Below are positions 37,552 through 45,826 of a DNA stretch of 64,000 nt, piece after piece. The DNA comes from Nitrosovibrio sp. Nv4 (GTDB lineage: Bacteria > Pseudomonadota > Gammaproteobacteria > Burkholderiales > Nitrosomonadaceae): contig NZ_OCMZ01000001.1 of NCBI RefSeq assembly GCF_900215485.1, positions 1,116,001-1,180,000 of the forward strand, in the 5' to 3' direction. Position 1 is the first letter of the stretch, and every line of letters begins with the position of its first letter. A model generated the notes under the pieces. The model did no database searches. It saw nothing but the letters and a program-made list of their open reading frames with translations, and was not told where the DNA came from. Made by a program: the position numbers and the translations under genes.

Positions 37552-38139
37552 TCAATTCTGTTTCGGTTGCGGCTTGTTTTCAATTTCCTTATACCAGATA
37601 TCGTAAACTTCATCCGGCCAAAGGGATTTGATCCAGACAATCACGTCATCGATCTGCTGATTTGTCAATTTGCCGTCCCAGGCCGGCATGCCTCCAGCCG
37701 GGCTACCTTCACGGATCATTTGTTCCAAGGTTTCGGTTGAGTGATGCCACGCGTGCGCGCTGCCGTCCAATGGTGGCGGTGGATACCTGCCTTCAGGTCC
37801 CTGGATGCGCCATCCTGGAGTGGCTTCACCGTTTGGACCGTGACAGCTTGCACAATTCTTGCGATAAACATCTTCACCGCGCCTGATTTTTTCCGGATCC
37901 AATTTACGCGCCGCCAGATTTCTGGGCTGCTCCACTGGTGGGGTAGCAGCTTGCTGCTCTGCAGCAGGCTGGCTCACGTCAGCAGGAGGCGGGGGTACGA
38001 CGGCAGGCGGCTCAGGCGTCACAACTGTTTCGGAGGTCGTGGCTGGCGGCGTCGATGTCGAAGCAGGGGGCTTTGTATCCCCGCAGCCCGCAATGAGTCC
38101 AATCGTCATACTGATCAGGAGAAAAAGCCGGACGGTCAT
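37552..38139 (-). CDS. Monohaem c-type cytochrome lipoprotein
   Basis: 195 residues. A lipoprotein signal (LIAGCG, lipidated C19), a Pro/Ala/Thr-rich linker of about 50 residues, and a cytochrome c domain with CASCH (C96, C99, H100) and a likely methionine ligand M151 in GGMPAW. The linker suggests a haem domain tethered to a membrane. It follows the cupredoxin/DUF411 pair on the same strand after a 115-base gap, so it may belong to the same redox cluster. Partner proteins are unknown. Confidence 0.88.
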   Translation of the reverse strand: MTVRLFLLISMTIGLIAGCGDTKPPASTSTPPATTSETVVTPEPPAVVPPPPADVSQPAAEQQAATPPVEQPRNLAARKLDPEKIRRGEDVYRKNCASCHGPNGEATPGWRIQGPEGRYPPPPLDGSAHAWHHSTETLEQMIREGSPAGGMPAWDGKLTNQQIDDVIVWIKSLWPDEVYDIWYKEIENKPQPKQN

Positions 38140-38254
38140 GACTGCACCGTTTTTGTGCTTACCGAGTCCGAATCCTGGACCCCTGGCAAGATAGTAACGG
38201 TTAAACGTTTCTTTTTCTGATACGCGCCGACAGTAACAAGAGACTTCATACTCC

Positions 38255-38740
38255 TCATTTCAGTCTCATCACGGATTCTTTCGGATCAGACGGAAGATGG
38301 CGGCTGTACACCGCCGTATCACCTTGTTTGTTTATTAAAAGCACGTCGTAAGGATCGCTGCGCGCGCCTTCCATTCCGGGAGAGCCATGGGGCATGCCTG
38401 GAGCGGTCAACCCAACGGCGCGGGGACGTTCTTTGAGAAGGCGCTTGACATCTTGCGCGGGCACATGGCCTTCAATTGCATAGCCATCTACCAGCGCCGT
38501 ATGACATGAACCGAGTTTCGTAGAAATCCCCGCTTGCTCGCGGGCTTCCTTGTTGCCGACATCGTGAGTGTTGACAGTAAACCCATGTGCGCGCATATGG
38601 TCGACCCACTTGGCGCAGCATTTGCAAGTCGCACTCTTGTAGACCTCAACCGTCGTTGCAGAGGCATAAACGCCGGTCCCCATCAGTGAACTGATGAGGA
38701 CGGATCCGGCTAATACTGATATATGCTTTGATATTTTCAT
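38255..38740 (-). CDS. DUF411 periplasmic metal-binding protein
   Basis: 161 residues. A signal peptide (about 1-26) is followed by a DUF411 domain with VEVYKSATCKCCAKWVDHM: C39, C41 and C42 form a thioredoxin-like metal site, with a fourth Cys in LGSCHTAL. DUF411 proteins cluster with copper-handling genes. The ATG at 38738-38740 overlaps the stop of the cupredoxin gene (ATGA), so translation is coupled. A longer frame to 38848 would lie inside the cupredoxin gene and is rejected. Confidence 0.88.
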   Translation of the reverse strand: MKISKHISVLAGSVLISSLMGTGVYASATTVEVYKSATCKCCAKWVDHMRAHGFTVNTHDVGNKEAREQAGISTKLGSCHTALVDGYAIEGHVPAQDVKRLLKERPRAVGLTAPGMPHGSPGMEGARSDPYDVLLINKQGDTAVYSRHLPSDPKESVMRLK

Positions 38741-39201
38741 TTGGCTTCCACTGTAATTGTTCCTTTCATACCTGGGAAATTCATGCCTTTGAAATGGCCT
38801 GGTAATGGGCAGGCAAAGCTGACTGTACCGGCTTCGGTAAAATGCCATACCAGTTCCCCGGTCTCCCCCGGGTTAACGGTGATCATGTTGGGTTCATCCG
38901 GATGTTCCATGTCGGGGAATTTTTTCATCATCTTTCCGTGCTTATCGATGTCTTCCGGCGTCCCCAGCATCATCTCATGCTTCTTTTTCCCGTTATTCTT
39001 AAGCACAAATTTTATTGTTTCCCCCTGTTTCACATTTATTTCAGAAGGCTTGAAGCGATTCTCCACCATTGTTATTTCAATGGTGCGCGAAGCCTGGCCC
39101 GGATCGCCGGGGCTGCCGACAGAGTCGGATATCTCATCGGCAAGGGCCCCGGTTGAGATCAAGCTCACGGTTAAAGCAGATGCGATCAAAAGCTGTTTCA
39201 T
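38737..39201 (-). CDS. Periplasmic cupredoxin (plastocyanin-like copper protein)
   Basis: 154 residues. A signal peptide ends near ALA|DE (residue 21-22). The cupredoxin domain has a full type 1 copper set: H75 in KKHEMM, then C131, H136 and M140 in CPLPGHFKGM. Met-rich GKMMKKFPDMEHPDEPNM may bind extra copper. AGGAG precedes the ATG. Such proteins carry electrons or buffer copper, which ammonia oxidisers need in quantity; that link is inference. Confidence 0.9.
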   Translation of the reverse strand: MKQLLIASALTVSLISTGALADEISDSVGSPGDPGQASRTIEITMVENRFKPSEINVKQGETIKFVLKNNGKKKHEMMLGTPEDIDKHGKMMKKFPDMEHPDEPNMITVNPGETGELVWHFTEAGTVSFACPLPGHFKGMNFPGMKGTITVEAK

Positions 39202-39266
39202 GTGATTCTCCTTTCTGTAGAGATCCCAGCAAAACCCTCTTTAGCGCATCAATTTTATTATCGGTG

Positions 39267-39566
39267 TTATCCCAATGCCAATATAGCAAAAAAAGCGACA
39301 GTCGCCCAATTTAACGCAAAATAGCGATGAAGCGTGAGGCTTTCTCGCACACATTTTGTTGTTTGACGGTGGAAACAGCATACGATCCCAGTAATTCCGA
39401 CATTTTCAGGTCCAGTTTCGGCTCGCTTCAGGTAAAAAAACCAGTATGAAGATGATAACGAGCGCTTGATGCTCCATTCCAACGGTACGAGTGCGATTAT
39501 TGCCGTTAATAGACTGAAAAATGCCTCGAGAGTTCCTGTTTCCCGCCAGTCACTGCCGACTACCAT
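39267..39566 (-). CDS. Possible small membrane protein behind corA
   Basis: A 99-residue frame starting three bases after the corA stop. It has two hydrophobic stretches, LEAFFSLLTAIIALVPL near the start and YFALNWATVAFFAILALG at the end, with a polar middle. No family recognised. The tight spacing and membrane character favour a real gene; the weak ribosome binding site and unusual Cys/Trp content argue against. Confidence 0.35.
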   Translation of the reverse strand: MVVGSDWRETGTLEAFFSLLTAIIALVPLEWSIKRSLSSSYWFFYLKRAETGPENVGITGIVCCFHRQTTKCVRESLTLHRYFALNWATVAFFAILALG

Positions 39567-39569
39567 TGC

Positions 39570-40541
39570 TTACCGTAACCAACCTTTGCGTTTTATGTAT
39601 AAAAGCGGTAGTAATGCAGCCGTTAAGGTCAGGACCATCGAATAAATGAATCCATGCTCCCAGGAAAGTTCGGGCATTACAGCAAAATTCATTCCGTAGA
39701 AGGTACCCACAAGTGTGGGTGGCAGGAAAACGGCGGTAATGATAGTGAAAACCTTGACGATCTGGTTCTGTTTGATGTTGAGAATATTCGTGACGGCATT
39801 CTGCAGGTAACGCACCTTCTCGTGTTCGAAGTAAGCATGCTCTTTGACTCCCGCCACATCCTCAGCGAGTTCGGTTGTCAATACCTGTAATTCCGCTTCG
39901 GTTACGTTATCAATCTCGCCGTTGAGGTAACGCACTGCGCGCGCCAACGACAATTGAGCCTCGATACAGCGCGAAATCAACTCTTCCTTTTCGTTAAGAC
40001 TTTGCATCGTGCCGATGAGATCCGGCACGCCCAGCTCCCTTCCGTGTGCGTTGTATCCATCGGATATTTCGGAAATCTCTTTGGCATTCCGCTCAAGTTC
40101 ATCTGCTATTCGGTCTATTACAGCGTCGGCGCCATCATTGGCCACCTGCAATAACAAGCGCAGTACCGCCTTGGGGCTTTTGACATGATTCAGCTTGCGG
40201 TTCATGCGTTGCAAGGCAAACTCGAATGGATGAAAATCAGGATCTTCATCAAGAATAGCAACCAGTTGCTCGCCCAGAAGAAAGGTTACATCACCGAAAC
40301 TCGGGGTCGTGTCGATACCTAACTTGAGCAGCTTGGAACGCATATACATGAACGTTCCATCGTCTGCGACACTGCTGCTCTGGGGCCGGGTATCAATGCC
40401 GAATCGCTGGCCCAGATTCGCAGTCTCTTCAGCGGTCGGCGCATTGATCTCCAGCCAAACCACCTCGTTGCGATTTTCAAGCTGTGGCAGTCCATGAATG
40501 ACAGAAAGCGATTGATTGGTCCTGATGATGGTGTGAATCAT
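39570..40541 (-). CDS. corA: CorA family divalent metal transporter
   Basis: About 323 residues. A large cytoplasmic N-terminal domain with long helices, then two C-terminal membrane helices with the selectivity motif YGMNF between them and a basic end (IKRKGW). Mg2+ or another divalent metal is the probable substrate. I chose the ATG at 40539-40541 with AGAGGA upstream; an extension to 40571 is unlikely. It lies 47 bases after a 66-residue membrane protein gene, probably in one transcript. Confidence 0.88.
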   Translation of the reverse strand: MIHTIIRTNQSLSVIHGLPQLENRNEVVWLEINAPTAEETANLGQRFGIDTRPQSSSVADDGTFMYMRSKLLKLGIDTTPSFGDVTFLLGEQLVAILDEDPDFHPFEFALQRMNRKLNHVKSPKAVLRLLLQVANDGADAVIDRIADELERNAKEISEISDGYNAHGRELGVPDLIGTMQSLNEKEELISRCIEAQLSLARAVRYLNGEIDNVTEAELQVLTTELAEDVAGVKEHAYFEHEKVRYLQNAVTNILNIKQNQIVKVFTIITAVFLPPTLVGTFYGMNFAVMPELSWEHGFIYSMVLTLTAALLPLLYIKRKGWLR

Positions 40542-40588
40542 GATAAATTCCTCTTTCTCTTCCCCTGGCACGGGGTTGCGGCGCAGAC

Positions 40589-40789
40589 TCAGTTACGCCC
40601 CTTCAGGCTTGCGGGGTTCTTTTCGTTATGGGAAGGCGACATTGACGACGTTACCGTTTGCTGCTCCGCAGGTTGTACGTAGTGCACTACCGTCATCACA
40701 AGTGCGAGCAATAGATACAGCACAATCACGGCCAGGATCACTTCATTCTCGAGACTCCTATTATTCCGGGAAAGATTCTTCTTGAGCAT
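40589..40789 (-). CDS. Small single-pass membrane protein
   Basis: 66 residues. A positively charged N-terminus, one membrane helix (about 16-36, EVILAVIVLYLLLALVMTVV) and a polar tail. The start has a good GAGGAG site eight bases upstream. No family recognised. It lies directly upstream of corA, so it could modulate the transporter as small membrane proteins do in other Mg2+ systems; this is inference from position. Confidence 0.65.
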   Translation of the reverse strand: MLKKNLSRNNRSLENEVILAVIVLYLLLALVMTVVHYVQPAEQQTVTSSMSPSHNEKNPASLKGRN

Positions 40790-41004
40790 TACGGACTCCT
40801 CGTTTCGTAATCGTTGATAAGCGTATCATGACAGAAAAACAGAAAACAGCAGTCGCAGACCGATAGAGAACCAGCACTGATCGAAGTTACTCTCGATCCG
40901 TGGGCCTTATTATGCGCTCCGACCTTGGGAGCGGGCTGAATGTCGTCATAATCATAACCCTGCATACGCCGATAGACACTCTGCAATGGGACAAGTACAA
41001 TATG

Positions 41005-41115
41005 CTTCGTCACTGGGGAGTAGTCTCCTTTCATTACCTTTGAAAGGGCTTGCATCAACATACTTGACCGTCAGGTCGTGGTGCAAGCGGTTCTCATGCC
41101 TGGCAAGACCTTTGA
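41005..41115 (+). ncRNA. yybP-ykoY manganese riboswitch
   Basis: The conserved elements occur in the right order: GGGGAGTAG (41015-41023), a first hairpin arm, ATCAACATACTTG (41054-41066) and its pairing GTGCAAGC (41080-41087), then GGCAAGACC (41102-41110). This is the two-arm Mn2+ sensor of the yybP-ykoY class, closely like the leaders of E. coli mntP and alx. GTCA before the first element can pair with TGAC after the last to close P1. The next gene is a GDT1-family exporter, a usual target. About 70 bases separate it from the start codon. Confidence 0.92.
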
Positions 41116-41131
41116 CCACATTGTCTCCGGA

Positions 41132-41171
41132 CTGGCCGGGAGAAGTGTGGTCATTGTTCTTATCCGGCCAG
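41132..41171 (+). promoter_or_regulatory. Hairpin abutting the ribosome binding site
   Basis: CTGGCCGG (41132-41139) is the exact inverted repeat of CCGGCCAG (41164-41171), whose last base touches the GGGAG ribosome binding site (41171-41175) of the exporter gene. It lies right after the riboswitch and lacks a T-run, so it suits control of translation rather than termination. Confidence 0.6.
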
Positions 41172-41184
41172 GGAGTGCGAATGC

Positions 41185-41760
41185 ATGGAAGCTTTCCTCG
41201 TCTCGGCTGGCGTTGTTGCGCTCGCGGAAATTGGCGACAAAACGCAACTTCTCGCTTTTATCCTTGCCGCAAAATTTCGCAAACCGATTCCCATAGTGCT
41301 CGGTATACTCGTCGCTACTTTGTTAAACCATGCTTTTGCCGGCGCTATCGGTTCATGGGTTATTACGTTACTTAGGCCTGAAATCCTGAGCTGGGTGCTT
41401 GGGTTGTTGTTTATCGGCATGGCAATCTGGACGCTCATTCCCGACCGGTTCGATGAGACTGACGCCACCCTCGCGCAATATGGTGTGTTTGTTACTACTC
41501 TCGTGGCTTTCTTCCTTGCCGAGATGGGCGACAAGACACAAATCGCAACCATTGCGCTTGCCGCGCAATATCAATTATTTTTCGCAGTTGTGGCTGGTAC
41601 CACATTGGGAATGATGATTGCCAATGTTCCGGCGGTTCATCTGGGGGAACACATGGCAAATCGTATCCCGGTGCGTCTCGTACATGGTATTGCCGCGGCA
41701 ATATTTGCGATCATTGGTGTTGCAACACTGCTTGGGGCGGGTGAACGCCTTGGGTTCTGA
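41185..41760 (+). CDS. GDT1/TMEM165 (UPF0016) family Mn2+ exporter
   Basis: 191 residues with six membrane helices and the two family signatures: AEIGDKTQLLAF (E15-T20 region) and AEMGDKTQIATI in the second half. Members export Mn2+ (or exchange Ca2+/Mn2+ for H+). The riboswitch upstream strongly supports manganese as the substrate. ATG at 41185 is nine bases after GGGAG; the ATG at 41181 is in another frame. Followed closely by a lipoprotein gene. Confidence 0.92.
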   Translation: MEAFLVSAGVVALAEIGDKTQLLAFILAAKFRKPIPIVLGILVATLLNHAFAGAIGSWVITLLRPEILSWVLGLLFIGMAIWTLIPDRFDETDATLAQYGVFVTTLVAFFLAEMGDKTQIATIALAAQYQLFFAVVAGTTLGMMIANVPAVHLGEHMANRIPVRLVHGIAAAIFAIIGVATLLGAGERLGF

Positions 41761-41772
41761 AGAGATACTTCG

Positions 41773-43014
41773 GTGAATACTTCGTTGAAAATAGGACTCG
41801 CAGATATCTTTCACCCGCAACGTTTGCTGCGTTCGCTGCTGTGTATCGGGCCCCTGGGGTTCTTGCTCGCACTTTCCGGCTGTGTATCCCCCATTACCCT
41901 CAACCGCGCAGTCGGGGCCTATGACGACGCCATCACCAGCGCAGCATCCAAGCAGCTGTTGATGAATATTGCCCGCGCTCATCACCGTCAGCCCATCCAT
42001 TTCACCGGCGTCTCGAACGTAGCGGCTACATTCGATTTTCGATTCAATGCGGGGGCTACGCCAGCGCTGGGTGGACTGGCCGGACAGGTGCTGATGCCGA
42101 TATTCGGCGGCAGTGTCGCTGAAAATCCCACTATCAGCATTGTTCCGATCGAGGGCGAAGAATTCACCAAACGGCTTCTCACTCCATTTCAGCAGAGCAA
42201 GCTCACCCTTCTGCTCCGTCAGCGCTACGATATCGATCTCTTGTTGAGATTGATGGCGCAGGAAGTCCGCATTCAGGACCCAACCGGGCAGGTCGCCTAT
42301 CGTAATACTCCATCCGATTCGCCGGGCTACGAGATGTTCCGTCGCGTGGTGCTTCATCTCTCAGCCATTCAGGACCAGAATCAACTCTACGCCGAACCAT
42401 TGATCCTGGACCGCACCTGGACAATCTCCGCCAGTTCGGTTACGGCGGAAGGCTTTCAAGCCCTGGAGAAAGAGTTTCTCGTGGTCTATAACAAGCAGGA
42501 GAATACCTATACGCTTCGCAAACAAGTGCCGGGTCCGATTCTCATTACCAATTATGATCCCGACACGCTATCTCCGGAGGAGCGCACGCAGTTGAGTGAG
42601 GAGGCAACGGAGTGGATTACCAATGACGTTGCCTTCGATATCCGCCCCAACCGTTCAGGTGGGGAATGGCCCATCAAAGGAACCTTCCGGCTCAGAAGCT
42701 TCCATGCAATTCTCGGTTTCCTCGGCCGTTCCATCGGGGACGAGCCGGAGTATCATGTCGAGAAAGATCCACGCACTCCGCCCGTCAAGCGGGATGAAAA
42801 CCCGGTTGCCACGATGGAACTCATTGTGTCGGACTCTTCACCCCGGGAAGCGGACCTGTCGATTCGCTCCCATGACCGGTACTATGCCGTAAACACGGTA
42901 GGCCCTCTGGCCCGCTGGAACCAGGATGCTTTCCAGATGTTATACCTGCTGTTTCAAATGACTATTACCGATTTGCCCCGCGTTGGCGTGCCGAGTATCA
43001 CCATCGCAAAATAA
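41773..43014 (+). CDS. Lipoprotein of unknown function
   Basis: 413 residues. A long signal region ends with LALSGC (lipidated C37). The body has no motif I can assign; it is a mixed alpha/beta protein with a segment around YDIDLLLRLMAQEVRIQD and a conserved-looking end MTITDLPRVGVPSITIAK. Start is GTG at 41773, 12 bases after the exporter stop, so it may be under the same manganese riboswitch. It is probably periplasmic, held at the inner or outer membrane. Confidence 0.75.
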   Translation: MNTSLKIGLADIFHPQRLLRSLLCIGPLGFLLALSGCVSPITLNRAVGAYDDAITSAASKQLLMNIARAHHRQPIHFTGVSNVAATFDFRFNAGATPALGGLAGQVLMPIFGGSVAENPTISIVPIEGEEFTKRLLTPFQQSKLTLLLRQRYDIDLLLRLMAQEVRIQDPTGQVAYRNTPSDSPGYEMFRRVVLHLSAIQDQNQLYAEPLILDRTWTISASSVTAEGFQALEKEFLVVYNKQENTYTLRKQVPGPILITNYDPDTLSPEERTQLSEEATEWITNDVAFDIRPNRSGGEWPIKGTFRLRSFHAILGFLGRSIGDEPEYHVEKDPRTPPVKRDENPVATMELIVSDSSPREADLSIRSHDRYYAVNTVGPLARWNQDAFQMLYLLFQMTITDLPRVGVPSITIAK

Positions 43015-43072
43015 TGTGTTCCCCGGAGAGTCGTTATGGCTGCCCGGTAGCTGGAATTGGAATTGAGCCTCT

Positions 43073-43396
43073 TTAATCGATAGTCTTTTTACCTAGCGCA
43101 TCGGGTCCACGACTCGGTTGCCTGATTTCAACCACTTTTCGCCGGGATTTTAGTCCTTGTCTGAGCGTCACCTGACGTTGCGGAACGTCAAAAGTCTCGG
43201 CAAGAAATTCCAGCAGCGCGGCGTTGGCTGCGCCTTCCACCGGTGGAGCGGAAAGCCTGATTTTCAGTGCGTCGCCATGTAATCCAACGGCTTCGGTGCG
43301 TTTCGCACCGGGTTGTATGTGCAGGGTGAGGATAAGCAACCCGCCGTCGCTGTCACTGCGGCACCATGGATAAGGCGCCACGTCAGGTTCAGGCAT
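43073..43396 (-). CDS. DUF167 (YggU) family protein
   Basis: 107 residues with LTLHIQPGAKRTEAVGLHGD and the core RLSAPPVEGAANAALLEFLA, typical for this small conserved family of unknown function. The start shares one base with the yggT stop (TAATG), so it is coupled. Part of the proC-yggT-yggU run. Confidence 0.92.
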   Translation of the reverse strand: MPEPDVAPYPWCRSDSDGGLLILTLHIQPGAKRTEAVGLHGDALKIRLSAPPVEGAANAALLEFLAETFDVPQRQVTLRQGLKSRRKVVEIRQPSRGPDALGKKTID

Positions 43397-43968
43397 TAGA
43401 ACAGACGGGAAATTTCCCTCTCCATCCCGCCCGCCACGAACAACAGTAATTGAATAATCACCAGCACAAACAGCGGGGACAAGTCGATATTGCCGATGGG
43501 AGGAATATACCGCCGGAAAAGACCCAGAAATGGCCGGGTAAAGCTATCGAGCACAGGGGCTAGCGGGCTGTGTGGATTAAACCAGGAGAGCACAGCCTGC
43601 ATGATTACCGCCGCCATTACAATATAGAGCGTCATCTTGATGATTTCCACCAACGCCAGTAGCGATAGCCCTCCGGCTGCGATGCCGATAGTCGAGCTGA
43701 AATCATAGCCCTGAAGCATATGTATGCCGGCCAGCAGCATGATCTGTGCAAGCCATGCCAACAGCAAGGTGGAAAGATCCATGCTTCTGAAGCTCGGGAT
43801 TATGCGCCTTGCAGGCTTTACCAAAAAATCCGTAATTGCGATGAGAAATTGCGACAACGGGTTGCGATAGGGCGCGCGCAGCAGTTGCATATAAAAACGC
43901 AGCAGCAGCGCCAGAGAAAACAGCCCCAGCATGGTATCGAGCAGAAATATCAACATTTGGCTGAGCAT
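43396..43968 (-). CDS. yggT: YggT family membrane protein
   Basis: 190 residues with a duplicated YggT unit; each half has two membrane helices and the motif pattern NPLSQFLIAITDFLVKPARR / DSFTRPFLGLFRRYIPP. The family is linked to osmotic protection and to cell division or photosystem assembly in other bacteria. It lies 25 bases after proC. Confidence 0.93.
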   Translation of the reverse strand: MLSQMLIFLLDTMLGLFSLALLLRFYMQLLRAPYRNPLSQFLIAITDFLVKPARRIIPSFRSMDLSTLLLAWLAQIMLLAGIHMLQGYDFSSTIGIAAGGLSLLALVEIIKMTLYIVMAAVIMQAVLSWFNPHSPLAPVLDSFTRPFLGLFRRYIPPIGNIDLSPLFVLVIIQLLLFVAGGMEREISRLF

Positions 43969-43993
43969 ATCCTAAATAAAACCCGCGGTACGT

Positions 43994-44809
43994 TTATGTC
44001 TTACCAAATTCATCTCCCAGTTCGCCCGAGCGCTGGTGCGATAAATGAATCGCATGTTCGATTGCATTTCTGACCTCTTCATTTTCAAGTGACTGTATTG
44101 CACGTTCGGTGGTCCCGCCCGGCGAAGTGACTCGTGCGCGCAGGACAACGGCATCTTCATCGCTTTGGCTCGCGAGCCTCGCCGTCCCGAGAAAGGTCTC
44201 GATGCTCAGCTGCCGTGCCTGAGCCGGATGCAGCCCTAATTCACGCCCCGCCTTCTGCATCGCCTCCATAAAATAGAATATATAGGCCGGGCCGCTGCCG
44301 GAGATGGCTGTAACGGCATCCAGCAGCTCCTCACTTTCAACCCATAGTACCGTGCCTACCGCACCAAGTATGGCCTCCGCATTTTGTTTTTCCTCTTTGC
44401 TTACACCGGCCATTGCATACAGGCCGGTAACAGCCGCGCGAATCAATGCGGGCGTATTCGGCATGGCTCGCACAATGCGCGTGGAGCCAAGCCAGCGGGA
44501 GATATCTTTTGCGCGAATACCGGCAGCGATGGAAATGACCAGATGATTCTTGAGCAGCGGCGCAAGCTCCCTTGCCACGATCGCAAGTTGTTGCGGCTTT
44601 ACCGCCAGCACGATTACGTCAGTATTTGCCACGCCTTGGGCAAGGTCGGCCACGGCTTCTATACGAAAATCCTGTTTTATTTTCTCGCGCGTTTCTGCAT
44701 TTATTTCCGCTACGCGTATCTGCGCAGGCGAGTAATCCTGTTGCAGTAGCCCGCCTATCAAGGCGCGCGCCATATTGCCGCCGCCGATGAAAGTAATATT
44801 CATGTACAT
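43994..44809 (-). CDS. proC: Pyrroline-5-carboxylate reductase
   Basis: 271 residues. NAD(P)H-dependent last step of proline synthesis. The Rossmann loop is ITFIGGGNMARALIGGLL, and the C-terminal domain has AISGSGPAYIFYFMEAM and VTSPGGTTERAI, which hold substrate. First gene of a proC-yggT-DUF167 operon. Confidence 0.96.
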   Translation of the reverse strand: MYMNITFIGGGNMARALIGGLLQQDYSPAQIRVAEINAETREKIKQDFRIEAVADLAQGVANTDVIVLAVKPQQLAIVARELAPLLKNHLVISIAAGIRAKDISRWLGSTRIVRAMPNTPALIRAAVTGLYAMAGVSKEEKQNAEAILGAVGTVLWVESEELLDAVTAISGSGPAYIFYFMEAMQKAGRELGLHPAQARQLSIETFLGTARLASQSDEDAVVLRARVTSPGGTTERAIQSLENEEVRNAIEHAIHLSHQRSGELGDEFGKT

Positions 44810-44875
44810 CCTCTTGCTTGTGAACTTAACCGTGATGAATATGCAGACGCTTCCAGTGCCGGACGCTCCGCTGGC

Positions 44876-45709
44876 TTATCTTTGACAATGTGGACAATAA
44901 AAGCTTGAACGCTGTCCCTGTTTGATTTGCTCAATCTTTGTACCACACTTCCGGCAGGGCTGGCCGGTTCGACCGTAAACCCAGTATTGCTGCTGGAAAT
45001 AGCCGGGATTTCCATCGCTGCCAACGAAATCGCGCAAGCTGCTTCCCCCCGCTTCAATTGCGAGACTGAGTATTTCCTTTACCGCCCGCGCCAGTCTTTC
45101 GCATCTGGTTACTCCAAGCCGGCCAGCGGCAGTTGTGGGATTGATGCCTGCGCGGAAGAGCGCTTCATTGGCGTAGATGTTTCCGACGCCGGCTACAATG
45201 CGGCTATTCATCAATACCTCTTTGATGCTGGCGCTACGGCCCCGGGTTTTTTTGTATAGCAGATTTCCATTGAACGCATCCGTGAGTGGCTCGGGCCCAA
45301 GCTGGGCCAACAACTTATGACAACAGACTTCAGCGGGTGACCACAGCATTGCGCCAAAGCGGCGAGGGTCCTTGAAGCGGAGAGTCATGCCGTTCTCCAG
45401 AATCAGGTCCACGTGATCATGCTTCTGCGGTGCCGTTATCGCTGATGCTGTAGATGAAGCCGGCAGTAACCGCAGGCTGCCCGACATGCCAAGATGGAGG
45501 ATCAGCGTGCCTTTGCCACAGTCGAACAAGAGGTATTTTCCGCGCCGCATCACCTTTCCGATTTTCAGCCCGCAAAGTGTTTGCCCCAGGTCGAGCGGCA
45601 CCGGCCAGCGCAAATTCGGATTTCGTATCGTGACCGCGGCAATGCAGTGTCCCTCAAGCTGGGGTGCGATGCCTCGGCGGATAACTTCGACTTCAGGTAA
45701 TTCAGGCAA
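44876..45709 (-). CDS. mutM: Formamidopyrimidine-DNA glycosylase (MutM/Fpg)
   Basis: 277 residues from TTG at 45707-45709, which puts the essential Pro2-Glu3 right after the initiator (PELPEVEV). It removes 8-oxoguanine and cuts the strand. MRRGKYLLF, the H2TH region and the C-terminal zinc finger [10 protein letters not shown]...CPHC are intact. The frame is open to 45769, but a longer start would bury the catalytic proline. The ribosome binding site is weak. Confidence 0.94.
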   Translation of the reverse strand: MPELPEVEVIRRGIAPQLEGHCIAAVTIRNPNLRWPVPLDLGQTLCGLKIGKVMRRGKYLLFDCGKGTLILHLGMSGSLRLLPASSTASAITAPQKHDHVDLILENGMTLRFKDPRRFGAMLWSPAEVCCHKLLAQLGPEPLTDAFNGNLLYKKTRGRSASIKEVLMNSRIVAGVGNIYANEALFRAGINPTTAAGRLGVTRCERLARAVKEILSLAIEAGGSSLRDFVGSDGNPGYFQQQYWVYGRTGQPCRKCGTKIEQIKQGQRSSFYCPHCQR

Positions 45710-45826
45710 CTGAAATGTCCGGCATAAGGGGATGAGGGATTGCTCAAGAAATTTTAACAGCCGAAGCACTGCACGGCTGGAGAACGCAGCGCAACAATTG
45801 CTCTTCTACGGCGATGCGTCACCGGG

